Virus record (IMG/VR): IMGVR_UViG_3300000313_000011
Location: 1 to 28,735 of that record
DNA from: a virus
Reading direction: 5' to 3' (one strand)
Length of the DNA stretch: 28,735 nucleotides
Shown: one piece after another, positions 1 through 7,693 of the stretch
Numbering within the stretch: position 1 is the stretch's first letter
Layout of the letters: every line of letters starts with the position of its first letter
Notes under the pieces: model-generated
Databases searched by the model: none
What the model was told of the DNA's origin: nothing
The model's input: only the letters and a program-made list of their open reading frames with translations
Made by a program: the position numbers and the translations under genes

Positions 1-350
1 TACCCATGCGATTGCCCGGGCTGAATGAATACGTCAATGCATGCCGTGGGAATAAATACGAAGCAGCAAACTTCAAGCAGCAGGTTGAAAATGATTGCCT
101 TGTGTTTATCAGAGCCGCTCTAAGAGGCAGAAAGCTCAACAGTATAGGCATTATATTCAAGTGGATTGAAAAAAACCGTCAGCGTGACAAGGACAATATC
201 TGCTTTGCCAAAAAGTTTATACTGGATGCCATGCAAAAAGGGCAGGTGTTGAAAAATGACGGTTGGAGTCAAATACAGTATTTTCGGGATGAATTTTCAG
301 TCGATAAAGACAATCCAAGAGTAGAAATTTTGATTGAGGAGGTTAGTTAA
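1..350 (+). CDS. rusA: RusA-family Holliday junction resolvase, 5' end outside window
   Basis: RusA-type enzymes are small dimeric, metal-dependent endonucleases that cut Holliday junctions in phage recombination and replication. The visible protein has the family pattern: LPGLNEY near the start, then RDKDNICFAKKFILDAM with the acidic cluster (D-x-DN), then LKNDGW. The frame is open to the window edge. In this family LPGLNEY is normally preceded by a short beta strand ending in IPG or similar, so the first visible ATG at 6 is probably internal and the gene starts to the left. The C-terminus (VEILIEEV) is complete. It leads directly into the next gene, whose ribosome binding site lies in the last codons here. 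Confidence 0.85.
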   Translation, partial: PMRLPGLNEYVNACRGNKYEAANFKQQVENDCLVFIRAALRGRKLNSIGIIFKWIEKNRQRDKDNICFAKKFILDAMQKGQVLKNDGWSQIQYFRDEFSVDKDNPRVEILIEEVS

Positions 351-352
351 AT

Positions 353-703
353 ATGGGAACGACAATATCAAATCAAGAATTCGCCAAACTCCTAACAGAG
401 CAATGTAAAGGCAGTTGTCATTCATGCATGAGCGAATATTCTTGTGATAAAGATAAAACATGCGAGCAAAATGTATATGAATGGCTAGTCGGAATAGAGA
501 AAATGCAAAAAGAAAAACCGGAAATTGATATTGATGTAGTACTTTATGATGGCGATAAAAAAATAAAAATAACCGTAAAATCGAAATCAGCAAATGATTG
601 TGCCAATCTTCTTAAGGATTTTTTCGGTAATTACTTGCCGGCTTATGATATGTTTTATAACGGTGAAAACGTTCGCCAGTATAACGGACAAAATAAGCAT
701 TGA
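353..703 (+). CDS. hypothetical cysteine-containing phage protein
   Basis: A 116-residue protein that I do not recognise. The N-terminal third has five cysteines (C-x3-C-x2-C-x5-C-x5-C, around residues 18-37), which could bind a metal. The rest is a mixed alpha/beta stretch ending in a polar tail. The start is firm: GAGGAGG lies just upstream in the end of the resolvase gene and the two genes are two bases apart, so they should be cotranscribed. It is the last gene before the terminator at 838-866. Function unknown; it may belong to the cysteine-rich protein group seen elsewhere in this window. Confidence 0.7.
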   Translation: MGTTISNQEFAKLLTEQCKGSCHSCMSEYSCDKDKTCEQNVYEWLVGIEKMQKEKPEIDIDVVLYDGDKKIKITVKSKSANDCANLLKDFFGNYLPAYDMFYNGENVRQYNGQNKH

Positions 704-729
704 TATAATAGTAAAATCATGATAAAATT

Positions 730-827
730 ATGTTGTTTCAAACACAAGAAAAAATAAAAACGGAATGATTACACCGTTGCTTGAAACAATGTATCACATA
801 GAAAGCATTAAAATAAATATAAATGCT
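730..827 (+). other. structured non-coding stretch with two hairpins
   Basis: Positions 733-741 (TTGTTTCAA) are the exact reverse complement of 781-789 (TTGAAACAA), extended by two G-U pairs and one A-T pair to 730-792. Nested inside is AACGG (759-763) pairing with CCGTT (774-778). A second hairpin follows: AGCATT (804-809) with AATGCT (822-827). No convincing ORF lies here. It may be a structured 3' UTR or a small RNA ending at the terminator at 838-866. Seen in sequence; function is inferred. Confidence 0.5.
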
Positions 828-837
828 ATTTTAACTA

Positions 838-866
838 AGCCGATAATAATATCGGCTATTTTTTTT
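838..866 (+). terminator. intrinsic terminator after the resolvase operon
   Basis: An 8-bp perfect stem, AGCCGATA (838-845) with TATCGGCT (850-857), has a 4-base loop and is followed by eight T residues at 859-866. This is a standard rho-independent terminator for the rightward transcript that includes the RusA-like gene. Confidence 0.9.
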
Positions 867-877
867 GCACAAAACTA

Positions 878-906
878 TTTACATTATAACAACTAAGTAG
901 TATAAT
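878..906 (+). promoter_or_regulatory. sigma70-type promoter of the HTH-ATPase-recT operon
   Basis: TTTACA (878-883), a 17-base spacer, then a perfect TATAAT (901-906). It lies just after the terminator and 25 bases before the start of the HTH gene. A short palindrome, ACTA-AG-TAGT (892-901), sits in the spacer against the -10 box and could be a repressor half-site pair, but it is too short to be sure. Confidence 0.85.
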
Positions 907-930
907 TAAATCATTGAAAGGAGCGATACA

Positions 931-1164
931 ATGCTAAGAAATCCAAAACGAAGAAGCAAAAAGTTTGAAACAATTGCAGGGAAGGAAATTTATGATCTGC
1001 GAATGCGATTGAATCTTACTCAAAGTGAATTAGGAGAAAAACTAGGAATATCACAACAGGCGATACACAAATGTGAAAGCACCAAAAATTGGCGATTAAG
1101 CGCAAAAACAATAATCAAATTATCCAAACTGTCAGGACTACCAGCAGAAACATTTGTAAATTAA
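931..1164 (+). CDS. XRE/Cro-CI-type HTH transcriptional regulator
   Basis: A 77-residue DNA-binding protein. Residues about 19-72 form an XRE helix-turn-helix: IYDLRMRLNLTQSELGEKLG, then ISQQAIHKCES as turn and recognition helix. Only a short basic N-terminal arm (KRRSKK) is added, with no oligomerisation or cleavage domain, so it resembles Cro or a small accessory repressor more than a full CI. It has a clear AAGGAG site and is first in the operon transcribed from 878-906, so it may control its own promoter and the recombination genes downstream. Confidence 0.85.
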   Translation: MLRNPKRRSKKFETIAGKEIYDLRMRLNLTQSELGEKLGISQQAIHKCESTKNWRLSAKTIIKLSKLSGLPAETFVN

Positions 1165-1183
1165 AATTAGGAGGAATATCGGA

Positions 1184-3148
1184 ATGAAATTATTAGAACT
1201 GAAATTAAAAAACTTTAAAGGAATTAAGGAATTTAATCTTATTATCAATGGACACAATGCTAACATATTCGGGCAGAATGACGCAGGAAAGACAAGCAAT
1301 TTTGACGCTGTTACTTGGCTTTTGCATGATAAAGATAGCCATAATCAATCGGATTTTGGGATTAAAACAGTAGACCAGAACGGCAATCCTATTCACCACC
1401 TAGAACATGAGGTAGAGGGAAAGTTCTTGGTTAATGATCGCGAAATTGTTTTGCGTAAAGTTTACAAAGAAAAATGGACACGCACACGCGGTCAGGCAAC
1501 TGAAAAATTTAGCGGACATACAACGGAATATTTTATTGATGAAGTTCCATGCAAGACAAAGCGAGAATATGATACAGCGGTTTCAAAGATGATGGATGAA
1601 AAAATATTTAAGCTTTTGACAAACCCTTTGTTTTTCAATGAAAATATTGAATGGAGTGAACGAAGGGGAATAATTCTGAAAGTTTGTGGCGATATTTCAG
1701 AAGAAGAAGTAATCAATGCAAATGATTCGCTTAACGATCTAAAACTATATTTGAACGGCAGAAGCATTGCAGATTTAAAAGCGGTGGCATCTTCAAAGCA
1801 AAGCAAAATAAATGCAGAATTAAAAATGATTCCGGTACGGATCAGTGAGTTGCAGAACAATTTGCAAGAAATTAGCGTTGACGAAGTAAAGCTACAGGCA
1901 GATATTGTTGAAGGGCGCAAGCAACTTGAAGAAAAAAACAAACAAATTATGCTTGCTGAAAACGGCGGTACAGTAGCACAACTGCAAATAGAAATAAAAA
2001 TGCTTGATTCTAAAATTCAAGAATCTTTGAATGAACTTAATAAGGCAAGCAATGATGCAAAAAATGTTATTCAGAAAAAATGGTTTGCGGAAAAAGAAAA
2101 ATTAAACGATATTGGCATGAAAATAAAGCAAGCCGAATACGAAAAAATATCGATAAAAAACAAAATATCTGCAAATGAAGAAGCAGCACAAAATTTACGC
2201 GAAAAATTTGGTGAAATCAGCCGGGGAGAATTTGATGTAAAAGAACAATCCCCTAACACTTGTTCATATTGCGGACAAAAATTGCCAAAAGAATTGATTG
2301 AACATAACCGGGAAGTTTTTCAGAAAAAAGCGGATGAGTTTAACAGTAATAAGGCGCAAAGATTGGCAGAAATAAATGAAAAAGGAAAGAAGCTTGTTCT
2401 TGACACACAGGAAGGGAAAGAAAAGCTTCAGAAAATAGAAGAAGAATTAAAAATAGATAATGAATCGCGCAATACTATCATGGAAGAAATTGATTTATTG
2501 TCTAAGACAATTAAAGAAAAACAAGAAGCGATTATTACTACTTCACCTGCAATTGAGGACATAAAAAAGCAGCAGGATGATTTGAATAGCAAGATACAGA
2601 ACGATAGAGAAGCACAAGCAGAAATTATTAAAGAATTGAAAGAAGACCGCGATTCGATTCAGCTAAATGTTTCTTTGCTTGAGGAACAAATGGCAGCATT
2701 TAACCAGTCAAAAAAATCTCGTGAACGCATTGCAGAACTTGAAGAAAAACAAGAAACTATTTCGAAAGAATACGAAGAATTATCCAGTCAGATATTTTTG
2801 ACTGAAGAATTTGTAAAACGCAAGGTTGATATGCTGCAAGAAAAAATCAATAACAGATTTTCGATGGCCCGGTTTAAGATGTTTAAAGATAACATAAGCA
2901 ATGACGGCATTGCCGAATGCTGTGAAACAACCTATAGAGGCGTGCCATACAAAGATTTGAATGACGCTGCAAAGGTTAACGTAGGTCTTGATATTATCCG
3001 GTCATTGTCGGACTACTACAAATTCAAGGCACCTATTTTTATTGATCGTGCAGGAGAAGTAAGCAAACTTATCGATATGGGAGATACGCAGATTATCCGG
3101 TTAGTAGTTAGCGAAGAAGATAAGGTATTGAGAGCAGAAATAAAATAA
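1184..3148 (+). CDS. Rad50/SbcC-like AAA ATPase with zinc-hook-like coiled coil
   Basis: A 654-residue SMC/Rad50-type ATPase. The N-terminal ATP-binding half starts MKLLELKLKNFKGIKEF and has a Walker A motif, GQNDAGKT, at residues 30-37. A long charged coiled coil (about 200-580) is broken by CSYCGQKLP at about 360-368, a zinc-hook-like CxxC. The C-terminal half carries the Walker B-like strand APIFIDRAGEV near 615-625. Rad50/SbcC proteins act with a nuclease on DNA ends. No SbcD-like calcineurin nuclease is adjacent; RecT and an MBL-fold nuclease follow, so it probably works with them in phage recombination or replication. It is shorter than cellular SbcC (about 1000 residues), as usual for phage versions. 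Confidence 0.85.
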   Translation: MKLLELKLKNFKGIKEFNLIINGHNANIFGQNDAGKTSNFDAVTWLLHDKDSHNQSDFGIKTVDQNGNPIHHLEHEVEGKFLVNDREIVLRKVYKEKWTRTRGQATEKFSGHTTEYFIDEVPCKTKREYDTAVSKMMDEKIFKLLTNPLFFNENIEWSERRGIILKVCGDISEEEVINANDSLNDLKLYLNGRSIADLKAVASSKQSKINAELKMIPVRISELQNNLQEISVDEVKLQADIVEGRKQLEEKNKQIMLAENGGTVAQLQIEIKMLDSKIQESLNELNKASNDAKNVIQKKWFAEKEKLNDIGMKIKQAEYEKISIKNKISANEEAAQNLREKFGEISRGEFDVKEQSPNTCSYCGQKLPKELIEHNREVFQKKADEFNSNKAQRLAEINEKGKKLVLDTQEGKEKLQKIEEELKIDNESRNTIMEEIDLLSKTIKEKQEAIITTSPAIEDIKKQQDDLNSKIQNDREAQAEIIKELKEDRDSIQLNVSLLEEQMAAFNQSKKSRERIAELEEKQETISKEYEELSSQIFLTEEFVKRKVDMLQEKINNRFSMARFKMFKDNISNDGIAECCETTYRGVPYKDLNDAAKVNVGLDIIRSLSDYYKFKAPIFIDRAGEVSKLIDMGDTQIIRLVVSEEDKVLRAEIK

Positions 3149-3173
3149 TTTTATCCGTGGGAGGGTATAACAA

Positions 3174-4196
3174 ATGGAAAAAGATATAATAAAATCAGAG
3201 GAAAACATGAGCGAAAGATTTACAGCAGCGGTATTAAAAGAATTTAGCGGAAGTTCGGGAGATATACAAGTTACTGGATACCAACGCAATTTAGTACAAG
3301 GCTATTTTATTTCAATAGATCGTATGCTTTTGGATTTAGAAGCAGGAAGAATACGCAAAAATGCATTTAATAAAGACCACAGCTATGACAACAAGATTCC
3401 TTATACTTGGGCAAGCATAAATATGCCATCATTAGCAAGAGATGTAATGTGCTATAGCAAACTTGGTCTTGACATGCTGGCAGATAATCATTTATTTGCT
3501 ATTCCTTACAAAAACAGCAAGACAAATAAATATGATCTTGGATTTATCAAAGGCTATAACGGTATAAAAATGCTAGTTGAAAAATATGCAATGGATATTC
3601 CAAAGGCATCAACGATTGAAGTTGTATATAGCAATGATACATTTAAGCCGATGAAAAAAAGCTTTAATACACCAGTTGAAACATATCAATTTGAAGTTAC
3701 AAATCCGTTTGATCGCGGTGATATAATCGGCGGATTTGGATATCTTGAGTATGAAGATCCGGCGAAGAACAAATTATATGTTATGACAATGAAAGAAATT
3801 GAAAAAAGAAAACCGAAAAATGCTGCCGTTGAATTCTGGGGAGGAACTAAAAAAGATTATTCCAGCAAGCAAGACGTTGAAGTCGAAGGATGGAAAGATG
3901 AAATGGTTTATAAATCATTGGTTCGTCATGTGTTCGGCAGATTACCGTTAGATCCTGCAAAAATTGGCGAAGCTTATCGGATAACACAGCAGCGTGAAGC
4001 TGATTACAAAGATATGGAAGTAACAGACGAAATTGCTACACAGGCTAATAAAGATCCTATCAATGTAACACCAGACGAAAAACCTAAAGAACAGGAACTT
4101 AATCCGGCACAGCCTATTATAAAACCGCCAATAGACAATACAATTAAAGAAGAAAAAGTCGCAGAAAAAGTTTCTATTACTGGGCCAGAGTTTTAA
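3174..4196 (+). CDS. recT: RecT-family single-strand annealing recombinase
   Basis: A 340-residue protein whose core (about 25-285) matches RecT: conserved stretches include YQRNLVQGYFISIDRML, LGLDMLADNHLFAIPY, GFIKGYNGIKML and the late VYKSLVRHVFGRLPLDP. RecT binds ssDNA and anneals complementary strands after resection by a partner exonuclease. The C-terminal 60 residues are a Pro/Lys/Glu-rich disordered tail. The ATG at 3174 follows GGGAGGG; an alternative start is the internal MSER. Its stop overlaps the next start (TAATG), so the recombinase and the MBL nuclease are translationally coupled, which supports a shared pathway. Confidence 0.9.
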   Translation: MEKDIIKSEENMSERFTAAVLKEFSGSSGDIQVTGYQRNLVQGYFISIDRMLLDLEAGRIRKNAFNKDHSYDNKIPYTWASINMPSLARDVMCYSKLGLDMLADNHLFAIPYKNSKTNKYDLGFIKGYNGIKMLVEKYAMDIPKASTIEVVYSNDTFKPMKKSFNTPVETYQFEVTNPFDRGDIIGGFGYLEYEDPAKNKLYVMTMKEIEKRKPKNAAVEFWGGTKKDYSSKQDVEVEGWKDEMVYKSLVRHVFGRLPLDPAKIGEAYRITQQREADYKDMEVTDEIATQANKDPINVTPDEKPKEQELNPAQPIIKPPIDNTIKEEKVAEKVSITGPEF

Positions 4197-4906
4197 TGAT
4201 TAATATAAAGGTACTAGCTTCAAGCAGTTCGGGAAATTGTTATCATATTGATGATGGTGAAACGTCTTTGCTGCTTGAAGCCGGAATACCTATAAAAAAA
4301 ATACAGAAAGCTACAGGATATACGGTTACAAAAGTTTCCGGATGTCTTGTAACTCATGAGCATAAAGATCATTCAAAGGCGGTGAGTGATTTAATGCATA
4401 TTGGAATAAACTGTTATATGAGCAGCGGAACGGCTTCAGGTATTGAAGCAAATGGAAACAGATGCAAAATAATAAAAGCAGGAGAAATTTTTATTATAGG
4501 ATCATGGAAAATAAAAGCTTTTGATACAAAACATGATTGTGCTGAACCACTTGGATATTTTATGTTAAGCCAGAATACTGGCGAAAGATTAGTTTTTATT
4601 ACAGACACTTACTACGTTAGATATAGATTCGAAAAGATGAACTACATTATGGTTGAGTGCAATTACGCGGATGATATTATTCGAAAAAATGTTACAGATG
4701 GAATCATTGCTGACAGCATGAGAAAGCGAATACTTCGATCACATTTAAGTCTTGATAATTGCAAGGAGTTACTTAGGGCGAATGATCTAAGCAAAGTAAA
4801 GGAAATATATCTCCTACATCTTTCGGACAACAACAGTGATGAAATACGCTTTAAAAAAGAAATAGAATCGCTGACAGGAATACCAACATATATAGCAGCG
4901 AAATGA
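4196..4906 (+). CDS. metallo-beta-lactamase-fold nuclease, RecT partner
   Basis: A 236-residue protein with the MBL hydrolase signature THEHKDH (H54, H56, D58, H59). Later candidate metal ligands are FDTKHD, FITDT and SHLSLDN. The N-terminus LASSSSGNCYHID resembles the YycJ/WalJ-type exonuclease branch. In Firmicute phages an MBL-fold protein commonly sits directly after recT and is thought to supply exonuclease activity in place of RecE or lambda Exo. Here it overlaps recT by one base, which fits that role. No C-terminal CPSF-type extension is present. The nuclease role is inferred from family and position. Confidence 0.85.
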   Translation: MINIKVLASSSSGNCYHIDDGETSLLLEAGIPIKKIQKATGYTVTKVSGCLVTHEHKDHSKAVSDLMHIGINCYMSSGTASGIEANGNRCKIIKAGEIFIIGSWKIKAFDTKHDCAEPLGYFMLSQNTGERLVFITDTYYVRYRFEKMNYIMVECNYADDIIRKNVTDGIIADSMRKRILRSHLSLDNCKELLRANDLSKVKEIYLLHLSDNNSDEIRFKKEIESLTGIPTYIAAK

Positions 4907-4919
4907 AAGGACAATATAA

Positions 4920-5201
4920 ATGATTAAAGCATGTGATAAATTTATTGCTATAAACACACTGGACAAACAGCTAGATCACGTATGGCAGGAATACAATGAA
5001 ATCGAAGAAGCGTTCGGAGAATATCAAAAAAATCCATGCCGGGAAACAATGGATCATTTGCTAGAAGAATGCACAGATGCAAAAACAGCAATCCATACTT
5101 TTATGAAAATTGCCGGAGCGACAGACGAACATATAGAAAACATTGAAAACGATGTTATCGCTAAAAACCATAAAAGAAATTATTTTGGTGATCCTAAATG
5201 A
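4920..5201 (+). CDS. MazG-like all-alpha NTP pyrophosphohydrolase-type protein
   Basis: A 93-residue, all-helical protein. EEFGEY-like acidic helices, the segment LLEECTDAKTAIHTFMK and the ending VIAKNHKRNYF match small phage MazG-like proteins, in which an EExxD helix holds magnesium and a K-N-x-x-R motif closes the site. These enzymes hydrolyse NTPs or dNTPs to monophosphates, cleaning nucleotide pools or countering alarmones. The expected EExxD is EECTD here. The weakest point is its short length and unclear first acidic motif. It lies between the recombination genes and a coupled hypothetical gene. Confidence 0.6.
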   Translation: MIKACDKFIAINTLDKQLDHVWQEYNEIEEAFGEYQKNPCRETMDHLLEECTDAKTAIHTFMKIAGATDEHIENIENDVIAKNHKRNYFGDPK

Positions 5202-5590
5202 AAACGATAACAGAAGTACAGCTTTTACTTGAAAGCAATAACCCGGGTGAAGTAAGAGAAGCTTTAAAAATATGCACGGATAATATTGTTAAAATAAATG
5301 ATTTACTAAAAGAATATGCAACTGATAAATCAATGAAAAAACGCGCATATAAAACAGCATATAATAAAAAATATATTATGTTCCGGCAGCAGGGTAATAA
5401 TGATGCGCTTGCTAAAGCAATGACCGAAGTAGATAAATCTATAGAAATTCTAGCTGATGATGTTGAAGCAGCGAACATGTTATGGGATTGCGCTGACCGG
5501 GAAAGAAGTTCATGGAACTGCGTTTTTATATCAATGAGAAAATCAGCGTCAATACTAGGGGCTGAAATAAATAATAGAATATCAGGATAA
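5198..5590 (+). CDS. hypothetical helical phage protein
   Basis: A 130-residue, mostly helical, charged protein that I cannot assign to a named family. It overlaps the preceding gene by ATGA, so translation is coupled. It is the last gene of the recombination operon and ends 3 bases before the terminator at 5593-5624. A role in recombination or replication is possible from position only. Confidence 0.65.
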   Translation: MKTITEVQLLLESNNPGEVREALKICTDNIVKINDLLKEYATDKSMKKRAYKTAYNKKYIMFRQQGNNDALAKAMTEVDKSIEILADDVEAANMLWDCADRERSSWNCVFISMRKSASILGAEINNRISG

Positions 5591-5592
5591 AT

Positions 5593-5624
5593 AAAAGACC
5601 ATACTAAAAACGTATGGTCTTTTT
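5593..5624 (+). terminator. intrinsic terminator closing the recT operon
   Basis: A 12-bp perfect stem, AAAAGACCATAC (5593-5604) with GTATGGTCTTTT (5612-5623), a 7-base loop and a U-rich end. The A-rich left arm means it could work in both directions. Confidence 0.9.
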
Positions 5625-5637
5625 AATAGAAAAAGCA

Positions 5638-5666
5638 TTGCTAAAATAATTCACTTATAGTATAAT
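5638..5666 (+). promoter_or_regulatory. promoter of the second early operon
   Basis: TTGCTA (5638-5643), a 17-base spacer and a perfect TATAAT (5661-5666), immediately after the terminator and about 45 bases before the HTH gene at 5712. The -35 matches consensus at four of six bases. Confidence 0.75.
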
Positions 5667-5711
5667 AATTTATAGAAACAGAAATAATAAAAACAAAAGG
5701 GGAAATAAACA

Positions 5712-5924
5712 ATGATTAGTTTAAAAGCAGCAAGAGTAAACAGCGATATGTCGGTTAAAGAGGTGGCCGAAGATATGAACGTAGTCAGCCGAACCGTGAA
5801 TTATTGGGAATCGGGCAAGATTAAAATTCCGGTTGGCATGGCATACAAACTTTGTAGAATGTATGGACAGGATATAAATGATATCATTTGGCCAGAAATG
5901 GAAAAGAGCAATAAGACGATTTAA
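5712..5924 (+). CDS. small XRE-family HTH regulator
   Basis: A 70-residue helix-turn-helix protein. MSVKEVAEDMNVVSRTVNYWESGKIKIPVGMAYKLCRMYG has the XRE pattern, with turn and recognition helix at about 25-36. No other domain is present. AGGGG precedes the ATG. As first gene after its own promoter and terminator it may control the long early operon that follows, or act as Cro or an activator. It is distinct in sequence from the regulator at 931 and from the - strand HTH protein at 13199. Confidence 0.85.
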   Translation: MISLKAARVNSDMSVKEVAEDMNVVSRTVNYWESGKIKIPVGMAYKLCRMYGQDINDIIWPEMEKSNKTI

Positions 5925-6020
5925 ATAGCCTGTAACACAAAAACATTTAAAACACATATAAGTTATCGTAAAAACAATTTAAAACGAATGTACTGGTAAA
6001 ATTGGAAGAATTAAGCATAT

Positions 6021-6026
6021 TATAAT
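6021..6026 (+). promoter_or_regulatory. possible -10 box before the small-gene operon
   Basis: A perfect TATAAT lies 34 bases before the ATG at 6060, but no good -35 is found at 16-18 bases. It may be an activated promoter, perhaps dependent on the HTH protein just upstream, or chance in A/T-rich DNA. The rest of 5925-6059 shows nothing else. Confidence 0.35.
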
Positions 6027-6059
6027 AGTGACGGAAAGAATAAAAAAGGAGCAGATAAC

Positions 6060-6164
6060 ATGGAATTGATATTACCACTATTTTGTTTTAGCTGTATGGT
6101 ACTTGCACCGATTGCAATAATGATGGTTACTTGTGATGAAGATGATGATTATGAAAACATTTAG
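6060..6164 (+). CDS. 34-residue hydrophobic membrane peptide
   Basis: A short ORF with an excellent ribosome binding site (AAAAAGGAGC, 8 bases before ATG). The product has one hydrophobic segment, about residues 3-24 (LILPLFCFSCMVLAPIAIMM), then an acidic tail, TCDEDDDYENI. It looks like a single-pass membrane micropeptide. Function unknown. It overlaps the next gene by 14 bases. Confidence 0.5.
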   Translation: MELILPLFCFSCMVLAPIAIMMVTCDEDDDYENI

Positions 6165-6321
6165 ACTTACAGTTGGCACAGGAAAAACATTTATCGTACA
6201 AGAACAATCACTCAACGAAGCCAAGAAAAAATGGTTAGGAGAGAACCTTAATTATAGCGATGGCTCGTCACAAATTATCAATGTGGAAGAAATTGAAACA
6301 CCAAAAATAGCAAAATATTGA
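6151..6321 (+). CDS. small hypothetical protein
   Basis: A 56-residue protein beginning MKTFRLTVGTGKTFIVQEQS. The start at 6151 was chosen over in-frame ATGs at 6133 and 6136 because those give the unlikely MMKMMI leader; it lies inside the end of the membrane peptide gene, so initiation is probably coupled. The pattern (two beta strands, then SLNEAKKKW) resembles small phage proteins that adjust argument-like substrates, but I cannot name a family. Confidence 0.55.
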   Translation: MKTFRLTVGTGKTFIVQEQSLNEAKKKWLGENLNYSDGSSQIINVEEIETPKIAKY

Positions 6322-6353
6322 CCAATTTATTAAAGAAAGGCGTGAAAACAAAA

Positions 6354-6596
6354 ATGGAATGTGTGTTGCTATCAATTACAGGGTTAATTGTATTGGCTTA
6401 CAAAATAAGCAAAGACAATGACAGATACAAAGCCAACGGTGAAGATGAGCTCGAATTGTTTTTAGGAATGTTTAGCAGATTTAATATTTCAAGCGAAGAT
6501 CAAAAAACTATATTTTGTATTCTATGCAGATACGATAAATTCTATAATCAAGTTAAAAATATTGGGATTGATAAAGAAAATACTGATGATAAGTAA
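6354..6596 (+). CDS. hypothetical protein with N-terminal membrane segment
   Basis: An 80-residue protein starting MECVLLSITGLIVLAYKISK: a single hydrophobic helix (about residues 3-17), then a soluble charged domain of unknown type. The frame is open from a TTG at 6318, but the ATG at 6354 has GAAAGG upstream and gives a sensible membrane N-terminus. Function unknown. Confidence 0.55.
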   Translation: MECVLLSITGLIVLAYKISKDNDRYKANGEDELELFLGMFSRFNISSEDQKTIFCILCRYDKFYNQVKNIGIDKENTDDK

Positions 6597-6633
6597 ATTA
6601 AAACACTGAAAACGGTAAAATACTAATTAATTT

Positions 6634-6999
6634 ATGAGAGAGATGAATAAAATGAAAACAGAAATTGAAGTACAAAAAGAAAACATACAAGCTTTATTAA
6701 AACTTATTGCTGAAAATCCGGATTTGCGTATTGTTCCGATGGCTAATTATGAGATTGTTGCTGATGATAATTGCGCATACTGGATGGGAAAATGGGGCAA
6801 ATCGTCCATTGAATGGATTTATTCAAAAGAAAAACGCCTGTACATTAAAAGCATGGATGATGAAGATTTGGCACAAGAAATTATAGATGATATGCCAATT
6901 AATACCATACTAGATAAAAAAGCAGAAAAAATAGCAATGGAAAAAGTTGATGAATTGCCATGGGAAAAGGTAATTATTGTATATATTGAAACATCATAA
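6634..6999 (+). CDS. conserved-type phage hypothetical protein
   Basis: A 121-residue acidic alpha/beta protein. The pattern LLKLIAENPDLRIVPMANYEIVADDNCAYWMGKW followed by an aromatic strand (WIYSKEKRLYIKS) and a DDEDLAQEI helix resembles a widespread small protein family in Firmicute phages with no known function (from memory, unchecked). Three in-frame ATGs lie at the start (6634, 6643, 6652); 6652 (MKTEIEV) is equally plausible. Confidence 0.65.
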   Translation: MREMNKMKTEIEVQKENIQALLKLIAENPDLRIVPMANYEIVADDNCAYWMGKWGKSSIEWIYSKEKRLYIKSMDDEDLAQEIIDDMPINTILDKKAEKIAMEKVDELPWEKVIIVYIETS

Positions 7000-7011
7000 G
7001 GAAGGCTGACA

Positions 7012-7503
7012 ATGGAATCTAAGAAAGCTTGCTACTTATGTACCTATGCATTTTATGAATTAGACGAAAAACCATGTGAATCATGCACGGAATATTGTAA
7101 TTTCGATAGAAGGTACAAAAAATCTATTAAGGTAAAAGGAGATTTAGCAATGGAAAAGATTAGTGACAAAGAACTTGAAGATTTTACTTGGCTGTTTCAT
7201 AAAATTATAGAAGAAGGCGGAGTTAAAAGACCGGATATTCTTGCCAAAATTATTGAAGAACTAAAGGAACGTCGCGAAGCCGATACTGTATTAAATCAAA
7301 TGACACGAATAGTTAAGGAATGCCAAGATGATATTTATTATATTGTACTTGATAAAAAAATACCTGCGAAAGAGTTGTTAATTCATCTTGCGAATAATGA
7401 TGATATTGGCGTAAGTTTCCGTGAAGAAATAGCAGATATGATGTTAAAATTTTTCTTGAAATTTGGGAACGAAGCACTCAAGGAGGAAAATAATAGTGAT
7501 TGA
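7012..7503 (+). CDS. zinc-ribbon-like N-terminus joined to a helical domain; possible internal start
   Basis: A 163-residue ORF with two unlike parts. Residues 1-35 are a cysteine module (C-x2-C-x11-C-x2-C-x3-C-x-F) like that at 7693. The rest, from MEKISDKELEDFTWLFHKI (7150), is a charged helical domain of unknown function. A strong AAAGGAG lies 7-8 bases before the internal ATG at 7150, so that ATG can be an independent start. The gene may therefore make both a full and a short product, or be an in-frame fusion of two small genes. AAGGAAGG precedes 7012. It overlaps the next gene by 8 bases. Confidence 0.65.
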   Translation: MESKKACYLCTYAFYELDEKPCESCTEYCNFDRRYKKSIKVKGDLAMEKISDKELEDFTWLFHKIIEEGGVKRPDILAKIIEELKERREADTVLNQMTRIVKECQDDIYYIVLDKKIPAKELLIHLANNDDIGVSFREEIADMMLKFFLKFGNEALKEENNSD

Positions 7504-7693
7504 TGGTAGAGAAATAATACCAATTGAAAGCGCTGTTGTATGTACTAAAAATAATAAATTGGTTTTGCTTAGAGAATGTAAGGAATGCAATCACCACAAA
7601 GAGAATGCAACAATTCTTACTAGTGATAAGGATTTGATGGGAATTGTACGGTGTTCGTTTGTTTATGATAATGTGATTGGATATATAAAATAA
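7496..7693 (+). CDS. small hypothetical protein, GTG start
   Basis: A 65-residue protein starting at GTG 7496 (V-IDGREIIPI), chosen because AGGAGG (7481-7486) lies 9 bases before it; an upstream ATG at 7463 has no such site. It has a CKECNHHKEN motif that may bind zinc. It overlaps the previous gene by 8 bases and the next by 1 base. Function unknown. Confidence 0.6.
   Translation: MIDGREIIPIESAVVCTKNNKLVLLRECKECNHHKENATILTSDKDLMGIVRCSFVYDNVIGYIK

Noticed and set aside
1492-1941. A 149-codon - strand ORF inside the ATPase gene.
   Set aside because: Antisense shadow with serine/phenylalanine-rich low-complexity sequence; the + strand protein has clear motifs.
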